From Clostridia bacterium (GTDB taxonomy: Bacteria > Bacillota_A > Clostridia > Oscillospirales > CAG-272), in NCBI GenBank assembly GCA_017501345.1, contig JAFVXC010000036.1, forward strand, positions 1-41,597: 41,597 nucleotides of DNA, written 5' to 3'. Made by a program: the position numbers and the translations under genes. This document shows, one piece after another, positions 26,600 through 33,853 of this stretch (the stretch's first letter is position 1; the number at the start of each line of letters is the position of its first letter). The notes beneath the pieces were generated by a model. The model was not told the DNA's origin. It saw only the letters and a list, made by a program, of their open reading frames with translations, and ran no database searches.

Positions 26600-28327
26600 A
26601 TGAATTCTTATATCAATCACTATAACCGTTTCCTCTCATCCGATCGCCTTTCCGAATCGGAGAAGGCAGAGCTTCGCGCGATCGCAAGCAACGAAGACGA
26701 AATCAAAGCCCGTTTTTCTTCTTTCCTTTCCTTTGGAACGGGAGGATTACGTGGTATTATGAAGACGGGTATGAACGCGATGAACGTGCATACCGTGGCA
26801 CACGCGACGCAGGCACTCGCAGAACTTGTTCTCGAAAGCGAAGCCGCTTCACGTGGCGTCGTAATCGCACACGACAGCCGTAACAACTCGCGGCTCTTTG
26901 CAGAAACTGCCGCCTCGGTGCTTATCGCAAACGGAATCGTCACCTATATGTTCGACGCGCTCCGTCCGACCCCCGAACTTTCCTTTGCCGTACGCAAGCT
27001 TGGCTGTATCGCAGGCATCAACGTCACCGCGTCACACAATCCGAAGGAATATAACGGCTACAAGGCATATTGGGAGGACGGCGCACAGCTTTCTCTTGAG
27101 CAGGCAGATACCGTTGCGCGGAAAATGCAGGGGCTTGATATTTTTGACGACGTGAAGCGTATCCCCTACGAGACGTGCGAAAAGAACGGCACCGTAAGAC
27201 TGCTCGGTGCGGAATTTGATGAAGCATATCTTGAAGCAGTCCTCGCACAGCGCGTGAATCCCGTCGTGCTTTCGAACGCGAAGGGCTTCAAGGTCGTATA
27301 TACGCCTCTCCACGGCGCAGGAACCCGACTTGTCCCGGAAGTGCTTCGGCGCGCCGGACTTTCCGAGCTTCACGTCGTTCCCGAGCAGGAGATGCCCGAC
27401 GGCAACTTCCCCACCACCCCGAAGCCGAACCCGGAATATGCCCAGGTCTTTGAACCCGGTATGGTGATCGCGAATCGCGTCGGTAGCGATCTTCTCATCG
27501 CAACCGATCCCGATGCAGACCGCGTTGGCGTTATGGCGCGTACCGCTTCGGGTGATTTCCGCACGATCACGGGCAACCAAATGGGCTGTCTTCTTCTTGA
27601 TTACATCATAACGGCGTACAAAAAGAACGGCGGTCTTCCGAATGATCCCTACGCGGTCAAGACCATCGTTTCGACCGAGCTTGCGACCCGCATCTGCGAA
27701 GAAAACGGCGTTACCATCCACAACGTGCTCACAGGCTTCAAATTCATCGGCGAGGTCATCAAGAACTACGAAGAAAGCGGCAAGGGCACCTACCTTCTCG
27801 GCTTTGAGGAGAGCTACGGCTATCTGAAGGGCACATACGCACGCGACAAGGACGCCGTATCAACCGCGCTTCTGATCTGTGAAATGGCGGCTTATTATAA
27901 GGAATGCGGTATGACGCTGATCGACGCACTCGACGCGCTTTACAAGCGCTACGGTTATTCCTTTGAAAAGACCGAGGAGCTTGCGCTCACGGGCTACAAC
28001 GGCGCGGAGCAGATCACCTCTCTTATGAGTGCACTCCGTAACGATCCTCCGAAGGAATTTGCAGGTTCCCGTGTCACCTCGATCGGTGACTATGCCTTAG
28101 AGATCTTCACCGATACCGCCACAGGTAAAACGACCCCGACGGGGCTTCCGAAATCGAACGTCCTTTATTTCAAGACCGAATGCGGAGACGTCGTAGTCGT
28201 TCGTCCCTCGGGCACCGAGCCGAAGATCAAATTTTACTATCTCCTCGGCGGAGAAAGCGCCGCTGTATGCGAGGAGAAGCTTGCTCTGTGCAAGGCTGTG
28301 ATCGCAGCTTACACCGACAAGCTTTAA
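26600..28327 (+). CDS. Phosphoglucomutase/phosphomannomutase family protein
   Basis: 575-residue alpha-D-phosphohexomutase, interconverting hexose 1- and 6-phosphates (probably glucose). Phosphoserine loop TASHNPKEYNGYK, metal loop DPDADR, sugar loop GFEESYG and phosphate-binding loop RPSGTEPKIKFY are intact, as is FGTGGLRG near the N terminus. The length and motif pattern fit the PgcA-type long phosphoglucomutases of Firmicutes. GGAG precedes the ATG. It ends the plus-strand run, just before a terminator-like hairpin shared with the convergent DUF308-like gene. Confidence 0.95.
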   Translation: MNSYINHYNRFLSSDRLSESEKAELRAIASNEDEIKARFSSFLSFGTGGLRGIMKTGMNAMNVHTVAHATQALAELVLESEAASRGVVIAHDSRNNSRLFAETAASVLIANGIVTYMFDALRPTPELSFAVRKLGCIAGINVTASHNPKEYNGYKAYWEDGAQLSLEQADTVARKMQGLDIFDDVKRIPYETCEKNGTVRLLGAEFDEAYLEAVLAQRVNPVVLSNAKGFKVVYTPLHGAGTRLVPEVLRRAGLSELHVVPEQEMPDGNFPTTPKPNPEYAQVFEPGMVIANRVGSDLLIATDPDADRVGVMARTASGDFRTITGNQMGCLLLDYIITAYKKNGGLPNDPYAVKTIVSTELATRICEENGVTIHNVLTGFKFIGEVIKNYEESGKGTYLLGFEESYGYLKGTYARDKDAVSTALLICEMAAYYKECGMTLIDALDALYKRYGYSFEKTEELALTGYNGAEQITSLMSALRNDPPKEFAGSRVTSIGDYALEIFTDTATGKTTPTGLPKSNVLYFKTECGDVVVVRPSGTEPKIKFYYLLGGESAAVCEEKLALCKAVIAAYTDKL

Positions 28328-28346
28328 TTTCCAAGCCAAACAAAAC

Positions 28347-28388
28347 ATCCCCGCACGCTACCGAAGATCGGAATGGCGATGCGGGGAT
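28347..28388. terminator. Shared terminator between the mutase and DUF308-like genes
   Basis: ATCCCCGCA (28347-28355) pairs with TGCGGGGAT (28380-28388) with a 24-nt loop. T-tracts are short on both sides (plus: ATTTCT; minus: GTTTTGTTTG), so it may work in either direction. Confidence 0.65.
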
Positions 28389-28414
28389 ATTTCTATGTAG
28401 CTTTTGTCTGAAAA

Positions 28415-28936
28415 TCAGCTCTTCAGAGCGCTGATGAGACCGAGGACACCGTAAATTGCGGAAAGACCGATGATGATCCAGCCTGCCACAGTAAATACGA
28501 TGTTGGTCGCACCACCGATACCGAATACGAGAACAACGATACCGAGAACGAGAAGGAATGCCTCCTCACAGGTCTGTGCAAAGTGATCCTTAGCGAGAAC
28601 GATGCGGATGATCGGGAATGCGAGCAGATAAATCGCAACAAGAATCGCAATGTACTGCTGTGCGAAGATCATCATAAGACCAAGGACCAACGATACAGCG
28701 GAGAGCACGAGATTCAGGACACCGTGCTTCTCCTTTACCTTCTGGATCGCGGTAATGAAACCGGGAAGCGAAGAGATGGAGATCAGGATGCCGAGTACAA
28801 GGAACATAATCCAAAGTGCCTTGTCGACGTATCCTGCGTTTACGATCCAAAGCAGCACGCATCCGAGTGCAACTCCGATCGCGGTGGAGAGGAGAACGAT
28901 GATCAGATTTTTGACCTTGTTTCCTACGTTTGCCAT
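28415..28936 (-). CDS. DUF308/HdeD-like membrane protein
   Basis: 173 residues with six hydrophobic segments in three helical hairpins, each carrying small-residue rich turns (GVALGCVLLW, VLGILISISS, VLGLMMIFAQ, AILVAIYLLAF, VLGIVVLVFGIGG, IIIGLSAIYGVLGL). This repeat pattern is that of DUF308/HdeD-like proteins. HdeD in Enterobacteria relates to acid resistance; in Clostridia the role is unknown and I do not transfer it. GAGG precedes the ATG. Lies after coaD with a hairpin between them. Confidence 0.8.
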   Translation of the reverse strand: MANVGNKVKNLIIVLLSTAIGVALGCVLLWIVNAGYVDKALWIMFLVLGILISISSLPGFITAIQKVKEKHGVLNLVLSAVSLVLGLMMIFAQQYIAILVAIYLLAFPIIRIVLAKDHFAQTCEEAFLLVLGIVVLVFGIGGATNIVFTVAGWIIIGLSAIYGVLGLISALKS

Positions 28937-28962
28937 TTGTTTTACCTCACAAAAAATTATTT

Positions 28963-28987
28963 AAGAAGCCTATACAAGGGCTTTCTT
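28963..28987 (-). terminator. Possible terminator of coaD
   Basis: On the minus strand AAGAAAGCC and GGCTTCTT form a stem with one bulge, followed after a few bases by ATAATTTTTT. It lies 23 nt beyond the coaD stop. The T-run is displaced, so confidence is moderate. Confidence 0.5.
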
Positions 28988-29009
28988 ACAAAAGTAAAGC
29001 GTGCCTCGG

Positions 29010-29507
29010 TCAATCAACCGATTTCCGCATTTCGAGGAGCAGACGCGCCGCCTCCGGAGTCAAAAGATCACGGAAATCCTCGTTTTCATCAAGGCGTCTC
29101 CGCACCTCAGTGGAGCTGATTGCGGCAAATCCCTCGTCTGCGGGGAGATAAACCGTTTCGAAGCCACAAAGATGCGCACGGTTCCAATCCGCCTGCGCCG
29201 ATTCGTAGACATAATCGCGCTCGTTGCGGATCCCTTTCACGACACAGCACGCGCCGATTCTCGCATAGAGATCGACGAGTAGCCCGCCGTCCGAGATCAC
29301 GTCACAGTTCGGGATATCCGCGACAGATGCCTCTGCGAGCCGTACACGCTCCTCTGTGGTGAACAGATACTGCTTCTCGCGGTTTTGCATTACGGCGATT
29401 ACGATCCGATCGAACAAAAGAGCCGCTCGCCGCGCAAGAGCGGCGTGCCCGCGCGTGAAGGGATCGTAGCTTCCCGGGAGTATCGCGATGCGTTCTCTTT
29501 CGCTCAT
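29010..29507 (-). CDS. coaD: Phosphopantetheine adenylyltransferase
   Basis: 165-residue nucleotidyltransferase, the fourth step of coenzyme A synthesis. GSYDPFTRGHAAL near 12-24 holds the (T/H)xGH motif as TRGH; VVKGIRNERDY is the phosphopantetheine loop, and ISSTEVRRRL near the C terminus is the second ATP motif. The ATG overlaps the rsmD stop (ATGA), which implies translational coupling; rsmD-coaD is a classic bacterial pair. Confidence 0.97.
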   Translation of the reverse strand: MSERERIAILPGSYDPFTRGHAALARRAALLFDRIVIAVMQNREKQYLFTTEERVRLAEASVADIPNCDVISDGGLLVDLYARIGACCVVKGIRNERDYVYESAQADWNRAHLCGFETVYLPADEGFAAISSTEVRRRLDENEDFRDLLTPEAARLLLEMRKSVD

Positions 29508-30097
29508 ACGGTTCCCTCCGTCTCCTCAGCCGCGCTGAGAGGCTCGAGGATCGTCACAAGCGCGACCCCATACCTCGCTTGCTTCTTTACAGAAAAGCGC
29601 GCCTCAAGGGCTTTATCGCCGCCAAAAACGTCCTTCGCGTCCCGCGTCTCACAAACGATCGTGAAAACGGGCTTCAGAAGGTCGTAGCGAAGCAGGTTCT
29701 TCAGTGCCTCGGGAATTATGCGAGCATCATACGGCGGATCGAGAAAAACGAGATCGTACTGTCCCCTCCCTTTGTGTCCGCGCAGAAAGTTCGAGAAATC
29801 GGCACAAAAGGCACTGCAGTCAAGTGCAAGCTTGGTCTTCACCATATTTTTGCGGACGACCTCGATCGCCGCCTTTGATTTATCGACGAGATCGGCGTGT
29901 GCCGCACCGCGGCTGACCGCCTCAAGACCAAGCTGTCCCGATCCCGCAAAAAGATCGAGCACGGTTCTGCCCTCAATGTCGAACTGGATCATCGAGAACA
30001 TCGCCTCCTTGGTGCGTTCTGCGGTAGGACGGGTGCTCTCCCCTTCAAGTGTATATAATTTTGCGCCGCGTGCGCGGCCTGTTATGATCCTCATCAT
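29504..30097 (-). CDS. rsmD: 16S rRNA (guanine-966-N2)-methyltransferase
   Basis: 197-residue SAM-dependent RNA methyltransferase. MRIITGRARGAKL at the N terminus, RPTAERTKEAMFSMI, the SAM loop VLDLFAGSGQLGLEA, and catalytic LDPPYD are all typical for RsmD, which modifies G966 of 16S rRNA. Two adjacent ATG codons begin the gene with GGAGG slightly upstream. It is 41 nt after uvrC and overlaps coaD by 4 nt, so uvrC-rsmD-coaD is probably one transcript. Confidence 0.96.
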   Translation of the reverse strand: MMRIITGRARGAKLYTLEGESTRPTAERTKEAMFSMIQFDIEGRTVLDLFAGSGQLGLEAVSRGAAHADLVDKSKAAIEVVRKNMVKTKLALDCSAFCADFSNFLRGHKGRGQYDLVFLDPPYDARIIPEALKNLLRYDLLKPVFTIVCETRDAKDVFGGDKALEARFSVKKQARYGVALVTILEPLSAAEETEGTV

Positions 30098-30138
30098 CTC
30101 TGGAGGTCCTCCGTTGTATCGAAGCGATGCTGTTGCCG

Positions 30139-32046
30139 TCAGGCATCCGGATCGCCTTTCTTTTCGCTGCTCTTATGATAATATGCGTAAACCGACTCTG
30201 CATCCTTTTTTGAAATGCCCTTGACTGCGGAGATCTCAGCGACGCTTGCATTCTTGAGCTTCCCAAGCCCGCCGAACGCCTTCATGAGCTTTTGCGCCTT
30301 CGCTTCCCCAATGCCCGATATTTTTTCGAGTGAGGAATGCTTGACAGTGCTCCGCTTCGCCGCGTGCATCCGCGACACCGAATAGCGGTGCACCTCCTCT
30401 TGGATCTTATAGATCAGGAGAAAGATACGGTTTTCCTTCGCAATGTTGATCTCCGCATCCTCCGTGCAAAGCGCACGCGTTTTATGATAATCGTCCTTCA
30501 CCATACCGAATACCGGAATATCAATATTCATTTCGCGCATCACCGCGCGCACCGTAGAAACGTGTCCGCGGCCGCCATCGAGAAGAATGAGATCCGGATA
30601 TTCCGAAAACGAGCCCGAGGCATCCTCAAGATGCGTAAGTCTTCTGCGGAGCGCTTCTGCCATCGACGCATAGTCGTCAGTCCCCTCAACACCGCGGATC
30701 GAAAAGCTGCGGTAATCCGAGCGTGCAAGCTTCCCGTTCTTACAAACGATCATACCCGCGGTCTTATGCTCTTTACCGATATTCGAAATATCGTACGCCT
30801 CAATGCGCTCGGGGAGCGTCTCTAGGCACAGCAGCTCTGCAAGGCGCACGAGCGTGCTGTCATCCTTCTCGGCATCCCTGCGATGACGGTTGGCGCGCTC
30901 CTTCGCATTCATCTCTGCAAGCTCACACAAGCGTCGCTGCTCGCCACGCTCGGGTACACGCACGTTGATCCGACGTCCCGAAAGCGCAGAGAGATAATCA
31001 GAAAACAGCATAAGCTCCTCCACTCCCGGATCAAACGCAAGCAAAACATTTTTCGGAACGTACTCGCTCTTTTTATAGTAATCGCATAAAAAGGTCACAA
31101 GCTCGCCGCCGTCGGCGATCTCGTCTGCCCCAAACACAAAGTCGCAAAGATCGCTGACTCTGCCGTCTCTGACGAGCATTCCCGAAAGCGTGGGGGCTAC
31201 GTCATCTGCATAAAAGCCAAAGACGTCCTGCTCAGTTCCGGGAGCCGCAACGACCTTTTGCTTTTCACGGAGTGAATCGAGCGCAAAAAGCGTATCTCTG
31301 TACTTCGCCGCCATTTCGAATTGCTCATTTTCGGCGTATCGGTACATTTCAGACTCAAGCTCTGCGCGAACCCCAGAGGTGTTTCCGCGCAAAATGTCGG
31401 TAGCATAGCGGATCCTCTCACCGTACTCCTCAGGTGTGACCTTACCCGTGCAAGGGCCGCAGCAACGCCCCATCTGATAATAAAGGCAAGGGCGTACCCT
31501 TCCGATATCACGCGGAAAGGTGTATTTGCAGGACGGAAGTCCAAGGATCTTACGCAGAGCATCGATCACACGATACGCCGTTCCCGAGGAGGAATACGGC
31601 CCGAAATATTTCGCCTTATCCTTTTCACGCTTTCTCGTAAACGCAATGCGCGGATATTCCTCCGCCGTAAGCTTGATATAGGGATAGGATTTTGCGTCCT
31701 TCAAACGAATGTTATATTTGGGTGCATACTGCTTGATGAGTGAATTTTCAAGGGACAGCGCCTCGATCTCGGTGTCGCAAAGAATCGTTTCAAAGCGGCG
31801 GACAAGCGATACCATCAGCGCGGTCTTTGTGTTTTTTTCGCTCTGTTGGAAATACTGCGAGACACGGTTCTTCAGCTTCTTAGACTTTCCGACGTAGATC
31901 ACCTTGTCGTTTTTGTCGCGCATAATATAGACACCGGGTGAGAGCGGAAGCTCGTTTGCTTCAAGAAGAAGACGCGCGCGAATCGCATCGGCAGTGCTTT
32001 CGGAAGCGCCCTGCTTCTGCGAGGTGTTGATCTCCGACCGACTCAT
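30139..32046 (-). CDS. uvrC: Excinuclease ABC subunit C
   Basis: 635-residue nucleotide-excision-repair nuclease, which nicks on both sides of a lesion after UvrAB. GIY-YIG domain at the N terminus (SPGVYIMRDKNDKVIYVGKSK), UVR motif in the middle (YAENEQFEMAAKYRDTLFAL), RNase-H-like C domain with YDISNIG and LLDGGRGHVS, and a final helix-hairpin-helix (ISGIGEAKAQKLMKAFGGL). I start at ATG 32046, 7 codons after the first in-frame start, because AGGAGC stands directly upstream. First gene of uvrC-rsmD-coaD; no promoter could be assigned. Confidence 0.96.
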   Translation of the reverse strand: MSRSEINTSQKQGASESTADAIRARLLLEANELPLSPGVYIMRDKNDKVIYVGKSKKLKNRVSQYFQQSEKNTKTALMVSLVRRFETILCDTEIEALSLENSLIKQYAPKYNIRLKDAKSYPYIKLTAEEYPRIAFTRKREKDKAKYFGPYSSSGTAYRVIDALRKILGLPSCKYTFPRDIGRVRPCLYYQMGRCCGPCTGKVTPEEYGERIRYATDILRGNTSGVRAELESEMYRYAENEQFEMAAKYRDTLFALDSLREKQKVVAAPGTEQDVFGFYADDVAPTLSGMLVRDGRVSDLCDFVFGADEIADGGELVTFLCDYYKKSEYVPKNVLLAFDPGVEELMLFSDYLSALSGRRINVRVPERGEQRRLCELAEMNAKERANRHRRDAEKDDSTLVRLAELLCLETLPERIEAYDISNIGKEHKTAGMIVCKNGKLARSDYRSFSIRGVEGTDDYASMAEALRRRLTHLEDASGSFSEYPDLILLDGGRGHVSTVRAVMREMNIDIPVFGMVKDDYHKTRALCTEDAEINIAKENRIFLLIYKIQEEVHRYSVSRMHAAKRSTVKHSSLEKISGIGEAKAQKLMKAFGGLGKLKNASVAEISAVKGISKKDAESVYAYYHKSSEKKGDPDA

Positions 32047-32087
32047 AAGCGCTCCTTTCCCCGACACGGCTCGTTTTACAGTATGAA

Positions 32088-32105
32088 AAGCGGCAGGATC
32101 CGCTT
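32088..32105 (-). terminator. Possible terminator of ptsH
   Basis: AAGCGG (32088-32093) pairs with CCGCTT (32100-32105); TTTTC follows on the minus strand. A second stem, ATTCGGAT/ATCCGAAT at 32134-32155, lies nearer the ptsH stop without a T-run. Either could end ptsH. Confidence 0.45.
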
Positions 32106-32195
32106 GCGAACACCTACCGCTCCATCAAATTTCATTCGGATTCACCCATCCGAATTTGTATTTCTCCGAAGCGCCCACAAAAAGGTCGCGGCGGA

Positions 32196-32459
32196 TTATT
32201 CCTCAAGTCCCGTACGAATGAGCTCAAGAATACCTTCCATTGCTTCGACCTCATCCTCGCCCTCGGTCGTGATCGTAACGGTCATTCCCTGCGCGATTCC
32301 GAGAGAAAGGACGCCGAGCAGACTCTTGGCATTGACTTCCTGCTGATTTCTGGCAATTCTGACTCTCGAACGGTATCCGGTTGCCTTCTGGATCAGATAT
32401 GTAGCGGGTCTGGCGTGGAGACCGATGCTGTTTGTGATCGTAACATTCTCTGTAATCAT
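32196..32459 (-). CDS. ptsH: Phosphocarrier protein HPr
   Basis: 87-residue HPr of the sugar phosphotransferase system. The phosphorylated histidine is in GLHARPA (His15) and the regulatory serine is in KSLLGVLSLGI (Ser46 region), so HPr kinase control is plausible, as is usual in Firmicutes. It passes phosphate from enzyme I to sugar-specific EII proteins in the cytoplasm. It stands alone: no ptsI or hprK beside it. A small GC hairpin (32471-32485) lies directly before the GGGGGA binding site. Confidence 0.96.
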   Translation of the reverse strand: MITENVTITNSIGLHARPATYLIQKATGYRSRVRIARNQQEVNAKSLLGVLSLGIAQGMTVTITTEGEDEVEAMEGILELIRTGLEE

Positions 32460-32470
32460 AACATTCCCCC

Positions 32471-32485
32471 AACCGCAAGGCGGTT
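32471..32485 (-). promoter_or_regulatory. Leader hairpin beside the ptsH ribosome binding site
   Basis: AACCGC-AAG-GCGGTT is a perfect 6-bp stem ending one or two bases before the G-rich binding site of ptsH. It may stabilise the 5' end or tune initiation; no known regulator is implied. Confidence 0.4.
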
Positions 32486-32524
32486 TTGAATTCTATTCAA
32501 ACGATAATATACGGTATTATAATT

Positions 32525-32553
32525 ATTATAACAAAAGTGTCGAAAAATTGCAA
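32525..32553 (-). promoter_or_regulatory. Sigma-A promoter of ptsH
   Basis: Minus strand TTGCAA (32548-32553), 17 nt, TATAAT (32525-32530), TGT before the -10. Leader about 60 nt. Confidence 0.85.
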
Positions 32554-32626
32554 TAGCAAACTCGGTTGATTTTTAACACTTTTTTGACTTGTAAACTGTA
32601 TAAAACCACTAAAAGAACCACCGATT

Positions 32627-33247
32627 TCAAGCAGTGACCAACGAGGTTTCCGCATTCGCGGCATCGGTAACGAGATCAGACCCATCTGTGTTATCGCCTG
32701 CCACCGTGGTGACCTCCGCATCAGCACCGTCAACGCTTTCGGAGGGCTCCTCGGTATCCGCAGAAACCGCCTCGGTCGTTCCGGCACTTCCCTGAGGCAT
32801 CAGCTCGGGAAGCGTCAGAAGGGTTACGGAAAAATCGGCAAGACGGCTCTGCACCGAAAGCGTGGTACCGTTCAGGAGCATCGTGTCCCCGAGATACCAT
32901 AGCCCCGCAAGATCCTCACTTGAACGCACCGCCGAGCGGGCACAAGCAACGTAAAAAACACCGTCGTCGCCGAGAAAGAGCCATCCGAAGGTATCTTCTC
33001 CACCGTCATAGCGAAGCGGAATTGCTTCCCCCTTCCCCTCCTGGAGGAAAAGATCCTCGTCATACGGCGTCTGAACGGAAACCGCAAAGGTAAGACGCGG
33101 AGCATCGCTGTCCTCGTCATTTCCGCCACCCGTTTTATCGATCAGAAAGATCGATGCGATAAATCCCGCAAGGATCAGAATGATCAATATATCAACAAAT
33201 CCAAACCACCCGGAGGAGGCTTTTCCGTTTTCGTGCGATTTATTCAT
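32627..33247 (-). CDS. Single-pass envelope protein, DUF4330-like
   Basis: 206 residues. A short basic N terminus, one membrane segment (FGFVDILIILILAGFIASIFLI, about 15-36), an extracytoplasmic beta-rich domain (about 50-150), and an acidic Ser/Thr/Asp-rich tail. The FVDILI start of the membrane helix is characteristic of the DUF4330 group; function unknown. GGAGG stands 5 nt before the ATG, and the start overlaps the previous gene by 8 nt. Last gene of the rimM-trmD cluster. Confidence 0.72.
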   Translation of the reverse strand: MNKSHENGKASSGWFGFVDILIILILAGFIASIFLIDKTGGGNDEDSDAPRLTFAVSVQTPYDEDLFLQEGKGEAIPLRYDGGEDTFGWLFLGDDGVFYVACARSAVRSSEDLAGLWYLGDTMLLNGTTLSVQSRLADFSVTLLTLPELMPQGSAGTTEAVSADTEEPSESVDGADAEVTTVAGDNTDGSDLVTDAANAETSLVTA

Positions 33248-33824
33248 TCAGACCTCCGTTCTCGGCACCGTCCGTACCGTAACCCTCGGATTCCGTACCG
33301 TCGTGCACCGGTGGATGAAAGCGATCCGATTCGATCGACAGAACAGTGGCGGCAAAATAACGTCCCGAGACACCTCGGAAGTAAAGCGTAGATCCGACCG
33401 CTATGCGAATATCCTCGATCCGGTATCCGTATTCCTCCTGGTAGGTCGCATTACTGCGAAGCAGCATCACGCGGCAAATTCCCTCGTCTGCCGAGTATTC
33501 AACGAGGCGTACGGTACAGATCGCGCCGTCGGAATCGAGAAGCACCCAACCGTCTCCCGCCTGCGGAATCGTATCGGCAAGAGACATCGGATATTCAACC
33601 GTGAAGCAGATCTCCTCGCTGTAGGATGAAAAACTCGCTCGAAGCGCAGGGATCACCTTTGCTCCGAGAAAGATCATCAGTGCAGTCACAAGGATCGCAA
33701 GAAGCACAAGGAGCATATCGCCCGCCCGAAAGCCGCCTCGGCGCATGCTGCTCCGTGACACGTGCTGTCGGAGCGAGGATTCATCACCGAGAAGCTCCTT
33801 TTCGGATAATTCTTTTTTTGCCAC
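33240..33824 (-). CDS. Single-pass envelope protein, DUF4330-like paralogue
   Basis: 194 residues with the same plan as its downstream neighbour: hydrophilic N terminus, one membrane helix beginning AGDMLLVLLAIL (about 34-57), then an external domain with a short strand pattern (FTVEYP, GAICTVRLVEY, YFRGVSG) and an acidic glycine-rich tail. The two proteins look like diverged duplicates. Start is GTG with AGGGG upstream. It lies 29 nt after the O-antigen-ligase-like gene and overlaps the next gene by 8 nt, so these three probably act together in the envelope; that is inference. Confidence 0.7.
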   Translation of the reverse strand: MAKKELSEKELLGDESSLRQHVSRSSMRRGGFRAGDMLLVLLAILVTALMIFLGAKVIPALRASFSSYSEEICFTVEYPMSLADTIPQAGDGWVLLDSDGAICTVRLVEYSADEGICRVMLLRSNATYQEEYGYRIEDIRIAVGSTLYFRGVSGRYFAATVLSIESDRFHPPVHDGTESEGYGTDGAENGGLNE

Positions 33825-33853
33825 AAAATCACCCCTCTCGTATCCAAAAAAAT

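Noticed and set aside
32134..32155. ATTCGGAT/ATCCGAAT stem as the main ptsH terminator
   Set aside because: No T-run follows it on the minus strand; the 32088-32105 stem fits better, though neither is strong.
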